Assembly (NCBI GenBank): GCA_964035545.1
Contig: OZ037765.1
Location: 17,168,698 to 17,232,697 of the forward strand
Reading direction: 5' to 3'
DNA from: Bugula neritina
Taxonomy: Eukaryota > Bryozoa > Gymnolaemata > Cheilostomatida > Bugulidae
DNA length: 64,000 nucleotides
Positions 46,501 to 61,500 of the stretch are shown one piece after another. Below the pieces are notes generated by a model. The model was not told the DNA's origin. It saw only the letters and a list, made by a program, of their open reading frames with translations, and did no database searches. The translations under genes were made by a program, and so were the position numbers. Position 1 is the stretch's first letter. The number at the start of each line of letters is the position of its first letter.

Positions 46501-49500
46501 ATACTCCGTGAAAATATTGAGTTTCCCATACATTTTGCTGCAAAACACTGCATTTATATTTAGGAAAAAAAGGGGCGTATTGGACAAGTTGTGGTAAAAA
46601 CTACATTTTTCAGGGTACTATTTATAGGCCATTCAATTATGAGAGAAGCTTAAGAAAAAACACATTTGCCGTTTGGTGTTCTATGCAGCAACTAAATAGG
46701 CAGATGTTATTGGCCAAACTCATTTGCTCACGTCACTTCTCACTCGGTGTGCTCCAAGCACCTATGCATAATTTTTCTTCCAACAAAGTTCACATATTGT
46801 GCTTGTATCTTAATTGGAATTCAGAGCAAATTAAATGCTTATTTAAAATCTGTTTTCTGTCACCACAGTATATGAACAATAACTAACAGCTGATGGTAAA
46901 CTCACAAAAAATACTTTCAAACACAATTATTTATGGCTACACAGTACAAATTTATTGTTTCATTAGAGTTGTGCACGCATACGCGATCCCTGAGTAAGCA
47001 GACAACTCTCATTTTGGAGTATATAATATATTGAATCTAAATAGGTAATAAACAATTCCATCAATTAACTTTCTTCCATTTATATACTAGCAAAGCATAG
47101 TAAATGCTATGAACTTACTGCACAAGTAGTTTTTAAAAAAGGAGCATTAGTCTAGGAAAGCAGGGATTGGGTGAAAATTGAGCAGAAAAGGAACAAGGTT
47201 AAAGAAAACACAATGTATCTATCTGAATAACATATGGGACACATATTTAAACTTAAAAGTTCAGGTTAAGCAAAATACTCATTTTTAAAAATTCCCCCAC
47301 CTATTGAAGGTTATACCTACATGAAGATTGTAGAATCATAAGTTTTTAAACACGTATGTGGATATTTGCATTGCTCAATTACTACAAGGCAAATAATTGT
47401 TCATAAAAAGATAAATAGAGTACAGGTAGGAGAATGAACACTTAACTTGACTGGCAGCGATGCACAACATCACAGTAAGGAAGATTTTAGTTCGGTTTAT
47501 TAGGAATAAAATATGAGTGTATTATATACATATTTCAATAAAAGGGTAGGTTAGCACTACTAAGGTGGTTAATAAATAATTATACCATTGCAAAAGCACA
47601 GTTTGATAGTTAACATGATTATTTGTATTTGGACCAATGGGAGAGAGTATATCAATCATTTATATTATTCATGTAAATTAAATAGCATAATAGGGATTTC
47701 TAACCAATATGACAAAAAAGTGAATAACTTAAACAAAAAGAATGCAAAAATTGGAGAATTATGTGTTTGATGGACTTAGGTGACAAGATGAATATAAACA
47801 AAACTGCAGCACCTTAATGCATTATATACACAAAATGTTGTTAATCACAACAAATGAATAGGTCTTGCTTCACAATTTCAATATATAAGTTATAACTCTG
47901 TATTGAATTGTTTTTGGCAAGACCTAAACAACTGACTCAAGAGCGAATTTTCTATAATAAGTAAGTATGGAGTACATAGAAAACACTCACTTCCTATTTA
48001 AAAGTAATACTGAAATATAATTTAAGATTATTGCAATGAATATTGCTGTGAAGTAACTGAACATAGGCAAAAATAAATGAGATTAAATCATCACCATGCA
48101 GCTTATCTGAAGAAAGAGTGGCTTCAAGTCAACATGGCAAAAATTCTTACTACACAAAATTAGTTAAGGATAATAGCATACATACTTATTAATAATAAAA
48201 TACCAGGACTATGAGGAGATGAGATGAATTAAATATTGCAGTTATTTCAAGATTACAGAAAAGCTGTAGTCTATTAATATCATAGCGGCACAATATCCAT
48301 CAAAGATACCATGTGACAATGTAATATCCATAAGTCGGATGGAGTAGATTTGGTAAGAGAGGTTACTGACAGGGGCTAATATTTTTGGCCATGTTGATTG
48401 ATTTAAAATGAGTAGAAATATCAAAAAACATAAACTAACAATGAAAAATAAACACAAAATGCGACAATAAAGTTATTGCACTAAATTCAATATAAAAAGA
48501 GAAGACAACTGCAAGCAATATAGCACTTTATCCGTCCCAGTATATGAAAAACAACTTAGAACTCCCAATCTTCTGTACAAGTATCGGTTGTGTTGACTTG
48601 ACTCTCCAGCTTTTGAAGACAGTCTTGTCTATCAACAACTTCATCATCCCATTTCAAGTCTCCCTCAGTTACCCTTTGCTCTATCCGAGCTATCTTGGCT
48701 CTGTTAGCATCTTCTACCTCATCTCCAGCATCAGCGGCTGTAGAGAGTTGAGCAGCAGCAGACTGTGGTTGAGTTTCAGACAAACCCGTCACGTCAATCT
48801 CGCCGCCGTCGTCTTCCTCGCCAGAGTTGTGTTTGTCTAGCACTGCGCCTGCACTCACATACTTGGGGTTTGCATTCTTGCGCTTTCTGTTGTTGCCATT
48901 GGGTGTGGAGCTACAGTTGAGTGCAGACTGAGATCTATCTAATATGCCAGGAGAAGTTTCCGGATTGGTGCTGTCAGGACTGGCCACTGGCAGTGATGGA
49001 TCGGGTGAAGAGTTGTGACTATCCGTTGTGTAAGAGTTTTGTGATGAGTATCTGGCTCCGTCTAAGGAGTTTGAGTCAGGTTCCTGTTTAATGCACAGCA
49101 ACTTTCCATTCTCCTCTCTGTTCTGCTGTTTGCTTCTCATCCTATGATTGTGAAACCAATTAGTTACAGTCTTAGAGCTCAGCTCCATTTTTAATGCCAG
49201 AGCATCAACGGCTGCAGTGGAAGGATATGGATCAGCATGAAAAGCTTCACGGAGCATATTTTTCTGCTCGTCTGTAAATGAGTATCTTGCTTTTTTAGAA
49301 TAAAATGGAGACGACCGGTCATCTTCCTGCACCGTTCCACAGCTGCCAGATCTTCTGCGAAAAGCTGTAAAACAGGCAAACAGGAGGCATTGTATAATGA
49401 AAGCAGAATAAAGATCATAGTAAAAAAAACATAAATGTTTATTGTTATGGTAAACCAATCAATATTATTGATTTGTGTTATAGTTTGTAGCAGATGTTTT

Positions 49501-52500
49501 CAACTGGATTTCAAGCAAATCACCAGACAGTAGACAATCTCAAACAAACTAAATTAGCTCAACCAGAGATAATGCCTGCCTAATTTAAAATAAGCATTGT
49601 TTTAATGCTTTCATTTTTTTATTATGAATTGAGCCAATAAATTTGAAACCTACAAAATACATCTAAAAGAAAATATACAAAGCGAATTCTCCAAATGCTT
49701 TAGTTAATGAAAAAACCATTAGCGCTTATAAATCAATATCATAGTAACAATTCAAATACTAAAATGTTATTTACCTTTAACCTCTGCCTGGTATGACTTC
49801 AGTCTCAAAATATTCATTGGATCCATTAACCACAGGTGCATTCTTACAAACGGCTCCCGACCCTTAAGACTTAGCAAGTGCCAGGGTTTAGGCTTAGACA
49901 GCATATCACTAACAGAACCTGCAAGCATTGCATATATTGCTGTTTACTTAGTACAACTGGCAGCGCGCAGCACATCATACACAAGTACTAGGTCTACAAA
50001 AGTGCCCGCAAACACACAAATTACTAGCAGTGATACCTCAAAGAAACAAATCTAAAAATGTGAATCAAACACACAAAAATCACAACACGTGGCGTTAGTG
50101 CCTCTACATAGCAGCAGCGAAATAAATGTTGCAGATTGACTTTGTTTATATACAGTTTGTAAAACAGAATAGAAAATATGTGCAAGCAAATAATAAAATA
50201 AACCACAATGATTTAGTAAATGATTTTTATGCAACAAGAAAATATAAAGTAACAATGAGTAAACTACGTGATTTGTGCAGGGCTTTCGTATCACAAATAT
50301 GGAAACGAGTGAATGCGCTAGGATTAAACAACACTATTTCTAGAAGTATTTACCTAATTCCTGATGAACAAGCATATCTAACGTAAATCAGAGTTAACCA
50401 CTATAACATTGTTAGAAATACAAACATTTTCATTAGCCGTAGAAAATTTTTGCTGAATAACAATAATTGAATTTAAAATAACTTAAATCTAAAGTTGTAT
50501 TACTTTACTAAATGAGGCAATGTTACTAGGTTTTTCAACAAGCCAATTTAATTATAACCACTTAAGATTTATTGTCTAAATTTTCATTTAACATAACACA
50601 TAATACTGTAACTGTTCACATCAATGTACTAAATTATCAAGTTGGTTTTGTTTAAATGGCAAACAATAATTACATTATATAAATCCATTACATAGAGTCA
50701 ATTAGTAATTTTATTTTCACAATTAATAATACGACTAGACTTGATCACTCTCATTAAAAGTAACTACCAACTTTGATGTCTTAATTTACTTCAAATGTTG
50801 ATTTACGAATTAATAACCCAAGAGTACATGTAAACTATTTTACCTTGTGATAACCCTAACACTGCTTCCCCAAACAGCTTTTGTCCAATATTGTGAAACT
50901 GAAGCATTTCTTTGACACGTGATGTTACAAGCAGAGTATCCAGCTGTCCAGTAGCAGCTACCAACTCTATGAGGCTGGGGGCCTGCACTAAGCCCGTGTG
51001 CATAGGATTTGGGACCATAGTAGGCACCCAGTCTACAGACATCTCACTGGAATGGCACCTTTCTGGAGTATCAATGGACGGCACTAAAAGCAGAGGATGT
51101 ATTTGTAAGTAGAGTCACTCCCATGTAGAACAGCAAGACAAGGTGCTCCACAGTAAATGTTCTCACCACAAACATGATCAACAACTATCTTAGGAACATC
51201 TTATTTCATAAGCAAATAACTATATGCTTATACATATACTGGGAGAATTGCTAATAATAAGCAGAGGGTTAAGGCAGCATTACCAAAGAAAACAAGTTAT
51301 GACTATTTCAGACATACAGTGACATAAGTTGGGATAATTATAAAAAATAACCAATATAAGGAAATTTTATTATAATTAACCACATCTGACCACAGAGCTA
51401 GATTCAGATTATTAAAGAAGGAGATTATAACATTTTGCTCAGAGTGTTTATGGTGAGAAGCTAGAAAGGTCTTAAGTTCAAAACAAATAACTGATAATGG
51501 GCAAATTACCAGACACATTATAAAGATTGTTGTTGGTAATGTAATAGCATTAGAGTCAGTCAACATACCTGCAGCCATTGCAGGTGAGTCTCGAGCTACC
51601 ACCCTTTCCGGCACTGCATTGTTAGATCGATATTGATTAGCCATCAACTTCTTCCGTGCCTCTGGGTCTTCTGAAAATATCTTCATCCTGATAAAGGGCT
51701 CCCTGCCCTTTTGTGTGAGCATAGACCAAGCCTTAGGCCTAGCTAGGAGATCACTTACACTGCCTTGGGACAGCCCCAACACATTCTCGCCAAATAATCT
51801 TTGACTAATAGAATACTGGCTAAGCAGCTCTTTAACCTGCCAATGAAAAACAAACAAAATATTATGGAAAATACACACTCGCTGATGCCAAATATTATCA
51901 AACAAAATATTTAGAAAATCTCTGATGAGACAGTCAAACAAGGTAAACATTTAAAAAAGGTAAACAACTCAAATCCTGTTGACAGTGAAGAAGTCTTATA
52001 GCAGTAGAATAAGAAGAAAGAAGGCGTGCTCACTTTCTTGACAAGCTCTTCCGTGTTGAGTCCGGTGTACTTGTCAAATTGTTCCTGGGAGATGGGTGGA
52101 AGGACGTGTTTGAGAGGTTTCTGTTGGAGAAGGTGAGCCTGTGTGGTGCTCAAGAACTGGTTTGTGATGTTCTGCATCTGCTGGAGAGGCGAGGAGCCCC
52201 TGGATGGAGATTCCTGTTTACAGCTGCCGTTAATGGAGAGATCTTGCGGCTCTTCTTGGAGGTCATTACTTGACGGCAGCGGCGACGACTGGGCGCTCTT
52301 TTTTACTAAGAGGCGTTGAAGTTCATCCTTAAACACATTATAAATAATATTAGTTGCAATCAGCATGCACTCGGATTGAAAGAAAATACGCTTTGAGAGA
52401 ATCGACTTTGGAAAACTCAAAATTGGTCGTATAAATCAGAGAGTGTAAAGGTTACACTCCTACCTGATACAACCTGTACTCTGCAAGGTTGCCGGACTGT

Positions 52501-55500
52501 TTAGATAATTCTGCTAGCTTGCTCAGCTGTTCCTCATAAATCCGTGCAACAATATCTTCTGAGCTCTCTGCTTGCGGCGCCATTTGCTCAACACTTTGTT
52601 GGTTCGAATGAACAGAATAACTTTTGCTTCCTGTTTTTCTTTCATGTTCGATTGCATCCAAGGGAGGAGAAATGTTATGGTATTTGGACTACAAATTACA
52701 CCAATATTATCAATAATACAATTCATTACAATATGTAGCAATTTTCAGTAAACCATGCCAGTAAAACTATTAACCATCATTTTACAAACAAAATAAAATG
52801 TATGCAGAATAACAATAACTTACGTTTAAATTTTTGCTGAAATGGTCTGCTGGAGACGGGCTGTGGGTATGTTTATTGAATAAATGATTGCCGTTAGCCA
52901 GTTCTTGACTTTTGGTTGACATTGCATTCTGAGCTTCTTTGAGAATCTGAGCTATTCTTTCCTCAGCATTGCTCGAGTCAGTTTTAGACATGTTGTTGAA
53001 TACGCCTGTGGCTGAAACAACAACACATCAAATGAGGTCAGCCCAATCAATAGATCAAAAACTCACAAAATAGCAACACGTTGCCTCTAATCAGGGAGGG
53101 ATTATCTCATTAACTTGGAGATTTGCTGCTGTTCAATAGGTTTGAGGGCAGACTGCATTACCTACTGCAAATGACATGGTTCAATCGATTATCGGAGCTC
53201 AGGTTTGTTAATTACCAATTACTGGTTACTTTGACTTTTATACTCGGTATTTTCTTTGAATGCGGTCTCAAGTTGATCCCAAAGATGAATTTACAGATAA
53301 TATTTAGAGGAATAATTAAAAACAATATTGGTTGGAAACTCAGTGCAGTTCAGCATCCTAATTATAATCTATGGGTGTGGATAATCCAACAAGATACCAG
53401 TGAAAGACCAATAATCACCAGTCGGCCAAAGTTATTTATGCATTGGAGATAACGGTTTGCCATTTCAAAGGCATCAAGTAAGAAATAATGTATATAACAA
53501 AGTTTAAGGATAAAAGAAACAACAATAAGAAACCTTATAATGCATGCATTAAACGATGAATTGCTTAGCAAATAAATTGAAATTAATCAAGATAACATAA
53601 AAATCCACGTTCAAATATAATGCTTTAAAATATTAGAAATATATTCTTTACACAGTGCCTTGGTTTTTTGTTTGTATCAAAACCAAGAGCTCAAACACAC
53701 ATTTTATGTTGAGAAGAGTAGGTATACATACGTTTTCTAGGAGACACATTTTTCAATGCATCAATATTTCTAATATCCTGCAGCCAATGATACATTTTCC
53801 TATACGACTCTCTGCCCTTTTCAGTTAGCTTGTCCCAATGCTTGGGCTTAGATAATAATTCACTGACAGTGCCCTGAGACAGGCCAAGCACTTGTTTGGC
53901 AAACACTCGCTGCCCAATGTTATGTACACTGAGCAGCTCTTTAACTTTATTGGACACATCCAATGTGTCAAGGCACTACAAACAGCAACATTCAATCTTA
54001 GCACCAGGATACAGCAGTTAGAAAATGAAGAAGTAGGTGGTGAAGTGATATATATAATGATATTTTGGAATGAGTACAAAAATAGATAATATGCATGCTT
54101 GCTTACCTCTTTGAGAAATTCTGGGCGCGTGAGATAATTTGTTGCTGGTGAAGGCCATCCAGCAACTTGCGGGCTTTTGCTGTGTCCATTTTCAGGATGC
54201 ACTAGAGCGGAAGAGCTGTGCTCACTCGTTCGCGACATTGGAGAAGCAAAATTTACTTCAACATCGGTTTTTACCCTCTCTGAAAGCATAAGAAAGGTGT
54301 TTTTGTTTCTATTTATGTCTGTAGATTTACAAGCAGTGTCACAACAAATACAAGCTCTCTGCTAAGCCTTATTAAACAAACTCAAGTGTTACAGCTGTCA
54401 GAGATGGTCAAATGTGCGGTTTGGTTTGCTTTGTAAATGTGTAACCTTTAGTAAAAAGTGAATTTACACCTTTCCTATATTAACAGAGGGGTTTTACTCC
54501 ATTGCCTCAACAGTTACCAGAAGTATACCATATGGCAAGACAAACCAAAACCACACATTGAAAACCAACAGGGCAGGTTAGAAAATAGGAACTAAGTGTT
54601 ATACAGTACAAATAGGCACAGGCACAAAAGTTAGCAATTCTCTTCCAACATTACATGGGCAATAAATGCCAACACAAAAGTTAATTTGAAAACAACTACG
54701 TATTTAATCATCATTTTCCGTGCTGCTAAAGGGTGAACTAAATTGTTTTAAAGCAGCATTTTCTACAGACACATTCTTTACCGCACGATTATTTTTTCCG
54801 AGGAAGAACGATTTTCATTTTGTGTTGATCGACGTTTACCTCGCGGGATGTATTTTATAGATGCCAGTGATAATATAATGACCGGAGAATAAAAAGCAAT
54901 GACATATATGACATTGGCGGGTATAAACGAACCCTTACCAAGTAGTCATGGTGATGTCAACAGACTTCAATCAAAGTCTTTACTCTCATTCATCCCCATT
55001 TTATTGACAGTGAGTAATGATTTGAAATTCCAATGAGGATTGGTGCGAATGTAAATAACCAATTTTATTCCAGATAAAACTAGAAAAACATCATACGTTG
55101 CAACTGATATCCACAACAATTAGTGGTCAGAAAACGATTTATTAAATTGCACGGCAATCGGATCAATAGGGATGAGTGAGGTGCAGGCAGATAAGACTGA
55201 AATGGGAATGCGGCGATATTATGAAAATGCACTAATTTGTCTGTCTACCACGCAGCACTTACCGGAAGCATCCAAATTGAGATTTTTAAGCTTGGTGTTC
55301 TCTGTTTGAAGAGATCGATTTTTTTCAAGCAACAATGTTTCTAATGATTTCGCTTGATCGGGAGCCACGTCTTGATTTTCCGAGTTCCTGAATTCCAATG
55401 ACTTCATAATTCTAAACATAAGATTAAAAGTAATTACATAATAATTATAAGATGTTCTATTAATTGGCTAAATCGGTCATTAATATAAATTGGATTGTTT

Positions 55501-58500
55501 TTTTTTCATTTCAAGAAAGTGGCAAGATCTCTATTGACTAGTATTTGGCTAGACAGTCCCATGCTAAGCAATTGATGGGTAAGATATATTTTATTATTAT
55601 GTAGTGCTAAAAAGATACTGTGGTTTAAATAATCCCTATTTATTTATAAACCAAACCCAAAGTGCGTTGGTTCAAAAATTTCTTGTGATTTGAGTGTTTT
55701 CATGTTGGTGCCATGAGGAGATGTGTCGATAATTATTAGCAGGTGAGAAAAGAGGATGCAAGAGCAAATAAAACATACTGCAGCTCTTTCTGTATCTCTT
55801 CATAGTCGGACTGCTGAGACAACATGGAGTTGAGCTCAGTAACCTGGCTCTCCTTCTTAGCCAGTTCATCCTCCAACCGACTGACTCTACTGTGAAACTC
55901 AGCCTGCTGCTTTGCAGATGCAGCCTGCAGTTTCTGCACTTCTTCAACCAGCTGTGTGATCTAAAAACACCAGCATAGTGTGCTTCATATCTAGAGATTT
56001 CGTAGTGCACTGTCTTATTATATAATAAATCAACTGGGCATTGATAGGAAAATAACACAAGTTTTGCTGAAACTGATATTAGTGTCATTAAAAGTGAAAA
56101 GCTCATCAATATAATCTAAATGAGATGAAATCATCACAAGCTATGAGCTGATGTATAAACAGGATATTTAAAAACACGAAACAATAGCACAATAATTTGA
56201 ATGAATTGATGAAGCTAAGGGCGGGCAAAAAAGACAATAAACAAGCGTCATTGTTGGCCCAAGATAATAAAAAAGCAGTTAGATCGATACAATGAAGATA
56301 TTGTTTAATGGCATGCTTTACCAATACTACAGCAGGTAAACAATAAACTGATATCGATTAAGTAGCACGATTGCTAATTGGCAAACACAATTCTATACAG
56401 ACATCTGGGGCCATAGATTGATTGGCAACAAGCCTGTGAATCAATTATTGGGTGATTAATCAATTGTAATGCCACATTTCGGCATCATAAATAACTGCTA
56501 ACAGGTATAAAAACAATTATGCCGTTCCAGCATCAAAGTTTTTCAAATTACTAAAATTAAGTGTTGAGGAAATGTACTCAGTGAAGATAATAGAAACAAT
56601 AGCCTAACAATTACACTGGACTAGATAATCTGATAGCTGGAGTTTAACTAATAACAAAGGCAACATAACGTAGCCCATACCTTTCATCAGTTAGAAAACT
56701 ATGTCCATATTTAACAGCACGCACTTGCTCAAGCAACCTGTGGCTTCAATTGTTTAATACAATTTTAATATCACACGAGTCTTCATTTCACAATGGAAGC
56801 TAGATCTCATAAGGAATGACAAACTTATGTCAGAATTCCCGAGTTAAAACAGGATTCCTTAGTTAAAGCAGTTTGCAGTCCAGAACTCTTGGTGTCTTTG
56901 GGTTGGAAATTTCAGAAGATAACAGAGTTTCACCCATGCCTAAAAATGCTTTGTGAAAAATTAGTTAAAGTTGAAACTCATGAGTTTGCTAACCTCTCTT
57001 TCTTTGGCCGTCACCTCCAACTCTAAATCTGATCTCTTCATCTGATCTATCGCCATATCAAGCTCTTGGTTACTAGAATCCTTTTCCTTAAGAGATCCTT
57101 GTAGCTTAACCAGCTGGTCTTGCAGAGACTCCACCTGCCTCTCCGACACAGAAGCTCTCTACCAATCAAAACCACAATACCATCAGTAGCCAATCAGAAG
57201 AAAGAACATATAATATAATCATATTGAGCAATATTATAGTAGTGTAACTCTAGGACACGGAGGAGTTACGCTCTCTCTAAACTCCATTGTACTAGTGATT
57301 CACCTGCAGTACTGAAACACAGTGATGCTTTGTCTCTTCATTATGCTGTTATTTCATTGGGATCAGCAAGCAATTTGTGATGAAGCATTTCTGAACTAAC
57401 AGGTTTTATTGGTTTTAGTTGTATTACACAGTGCTATATACTAGGAGCAGTATTTCCTTGCCAGAGAAGCTATTTAGATACATTGATATGATAGATATCC
57501 AAATATTGATTTCAATAATATGATGAAGTAACAAGCCATATTTAATTTTGCTTATTCAATTATATCATCACTCGCAGCATTGATTCACTTTTCTTCCCTT
57601 TGATGTCAAAGTAAAGAAATACTGATCCAAATACGGAATCATGCAGTTACTATATGAGAGGCTGAGCATTTTCGATAAAACTTTTATATAATTAATAGTG
57701 AATAATATTTACTTTAGATTTAGGCACACCTTGTACCTCCATACTTGCCGATATAAAGCTTGTACAACTAGATAAAAAGTTAGGTGCTGACTGTATGAAA
57801 ATATAACAGCTTTTAGAACGTCTATAACCGCAGTCAAAACTACGCTACAATACTTGGTATTATTACCTCATTGGCTCTTTCTAGATCTAAGATGAGCATG
57901 TCCATTTCATCAGATCTGAAATAAAACAAACACAAAGTGTATAATAAAACAAAGGAAAGCATATGGCTAGAAAATAGAAACATTTTTTTTATAAAAGCTT
58001 CAAGAATGGCTTCTAGATTTTTTGTGGCCAATAATTTTACAGTTAATGATTTCTATTGGTAAAGGTGAAATACAATAATATTATTGATACCATCCATTAG
58101 ATTATGATGGCCAACAGATATAACATAAAATATTCTTATTAGCAAGATTGTGGTTACATAATGCTTACATCATAACATGATTATTTCTACAGTGCTTGAA
58201 ACTTAAATTACTTTTAAGCCATTTAAAGGTTTTCAACACCCTGATAAATTAGAAAGTCGGCATTAAACTACACCAATGTTCTCGCCACAAAAATCTAACT
58301 TCAAACGTTACAAGCAACTGCAGTAACTAAAATTTCAGGGGTTGCAGCTCTTGCAATTTGTGAGGCTTGGAAAAAAGATTCTTTTATTTTCGCAAATGCT
58401 GACTGTTTTCAAAAACATCATCTACAACTTTCACCTAGTAGTTGGTGATAACATAAAGGCACAATTGTAATCACTCACTTTGCAGCAGCTGATTGCTCAT

Positions 58501-61500
58501 GCTTTGACTTGACTTCAAATAGTTCTGACTGTGAAGATTCCAAAGCTACAACAAACACAGCCCAGGGTAGAGCAAACTAAAGGCAATTCAGAGAATATAA
58601 TCTAACAATAAGCCACTGTGATATTACTTTCCCACAACGCTATGATGTTACTCTTCATTGTGCAAACAAAGTTCTAAGACAGTGGAATAAGTAAAAAACA
58701 ATCAAACCAAACAATAGGATGTTCATCTCTAATTGTGTGTACAAGTTGATCAGTGGATGCTACTTCACATCAATCTGATTTAGTTTAATTGGGTCAGATG
58801 CCTCCTATAATAGAGTCTTTATCTTAACTCATACCACCCTAACATTGTTATGTTTGTTATTATGCTTTATCAGAAAAAATCTCTGCCCAATAGTTTAGCT
58901 ATATCGAAGACAATAGAAATGAACACCAAGCCCAAGGTATCGAATGATCAGTATTTGAGTTGAATAGACAAAAGATAGATCCTGCATTGTCATAAGTCAG
59001 TCTTGTAAACAGGAATAGCGTCTTTATGCTGGTGGCTGCCTATTCTATACACACTCTTCACATGTTTGACTTTAAAATATAGACAATAGTTAATGATCTG
59101 GGCCCTCCGATACCCACATACACAATACCCAACCTCTCATCATCTTAACAATAATTGATAGGTTGACACTGAATACCTCTACCTCCAATTACACCCTAGA
59201 ATATTGCTCCTGAGGCTATGGTGTTTTGAACTGGAGTTAATTTATTAAGAAGTGAATCATAATAGATTCATTAATACTTATGCAGTGCTCTTCTCATTGA
59301 TGTATTTTGTTCAATGCATTGCAATGGAATATGGTATTTGTTATTGAGGTACAAGCTAGACAACAGGCCATATCTACAGGCCTACACTATTTAGTGCAAA
59401 GAAATCCTTTATATGACTTCTTTACTGGAGTTTACTTACGCTTTTATAAAATTGAAAAGCAACTTTCTATCTAGAGTTGTGTGATGCAACTGCGTACCAT
59501 AAGATTGAAAATCAATAGCAGTGGCAAATAGGAACATTGAATATTAAATTACTGATGTTTACTGTAACATCCATCTGTTGCCAAAGCTTTCAGCTCACAT
59601 TTCACAAATGATTGTGCTTCTTTGAATTACTCATGAGTTTGAAATTAAATCAATATTCTCAGCATCTTGTTTATCAGCTTAACTGTATAGCATGAATGTA
59701 AATTTAGTTATTAGTAATATAATAGTGGCATACATCAATAAACTTTGGCATATATCTATAATCATATATAGTAAACCAACAAGAGAAGCAACGGAGCAGA
59801 TTATTGATTAGAGCTTCAGAGTGCTTGATGCCATGTTTAAATGATGTGATTATTGATTTGTAGGCTTGGTATACTAAAATCAATAGGAATATATATTGTG
59901 TGCGATATTCAATTCAGAGGGCTGTTTACAAGACAGCAGCTGCATATGTTGTTGACGAGTTACAAACGGTTTTTAGAATGAAGGTGACGCTAAAACAATT
60001 CAAACCATACCTGTACTAATATCAAGTAAAATACAGATGATCCAAAACCTAAGGAGAGAGAATAGAGGCAGTGTGGTGTAGAAGGTTGCAGTGTAATGTG
60101 CTCAAGTAGAGGTTTAGTGTGTTTAGATTATTTCAAATGGTTATGTTTACATAGGATGATTTCATTGCAATATCTAATCTATGAAAACATGAGTAAAAAC
60201 TGTAGGCTCCTGCACAACCTTGCTATGAAAACAACAAGATCAATATAATACAGTATATTGATAGATCAGATGTAAACAATGCACTGGCCAACGTCTCCAA
60301 AATGCAGTCTTTCTGTCTGTCTTTAAAAGTCATACCTGTTACTAGCACCTTGTCGGCAGCATTTTCATATTGCTTATCACAACACAACGTCCTGTTGTCC
60401 TGATCTCTCGCTCACAAGGCGCATGCCAAATGTCAAACCAATAACACAGCCTAGCTCACATACACACATTAACTGTTAATTTGTTTTGTGCTATGTCACT
60501 GTTTAATAAAATCTGCAATACTTGTGACAGATACCTGCTCTCAGAGTAGCCATCTGCTGTTCTGCAACACCAAGCCGTTTGGCGAAGGAGAGCTGGGTCT
60601 CGTGAAGCTGCTTCTCTTTCTCCTGGTACTGTCTGTTCAACTCTTTCTCCTGACTAGCTGACCGAGTCTATAAACATCGAGTGGGTTACGGCATGAAGCT
60701 GTTTTATATAATACTGTATAACATGATATACACTGTAAGGTTGCCAACTTTCCCCCACAGGTAAATGGGATCAGTCCACATTGTAACAATAATAATTTCA
60801 AAACTTGTTTATATCAGCTTACAAAAAAAGTTTACATAAATAGGAAAAAAGGGGGCCAGACACCGAAATAGTCACATGATGTGAATATAAAATAGGGCTT
60901 TGTTTATGTTGAAAACAATCAAGCACAGGCAAGGTTTGAAATCAAGATCTACAATAACGATACATGACTTCGTCTGCATTGATGTTATGAATGTATTAAA
61001 TATAGGTAAGTGCCAAATTTATAGGGCACTGGGTAGCATCAGTCTCATCAAATTATCTCCTAGCTGTAAACATGCCTATAGAGTTACATATTAGGTATGC
61101 ATAGATTAATGAAGAGTGTATCAGGAGCAAACAGTGTGCACTGCAGTACTCTATTATACTATCACAACAGAAGCAAGATATTTAGCAGTGATTTCAGATA
61201 TATTGTGTCTTGGCCAGTCTCGTGTGTTCGCAGTAGAGTCACGTGATTTTAGTTCTGCCTAACTTAGAAGGCCAGTGAGATTGCACCGGAGAACTCTCTA
61301 ACCTGATTGGTTCAAATTGTAATGTAGGTGTATAAATGAGAACAAGTTGTATAATAAATTATTACAAACATGATTACCTGAACTTCGCTTTCAATTTTGT
61401 TCTCATAATCTTTAATCTTCTCTTTCAGCTGCTTGATTGTTAACTCTGAAACAATGAAATTAGTCAGTTTTCCATAAAAAGGTGTAAGCTACACAAATTA

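Noticed and set aside
53123-53452. 109-aa plus-strand open frame antisense to CUX
   Set aside because: No recognisable motif and it lies in an intron between well-supported CUX exons.
54780-54900. Internal CUX promoter with TATAAAA near 54850
   Set aside because: A TATA-like motif and a nearby GTAAAC donor are present, but there is no ATG or in-phase exon between them.
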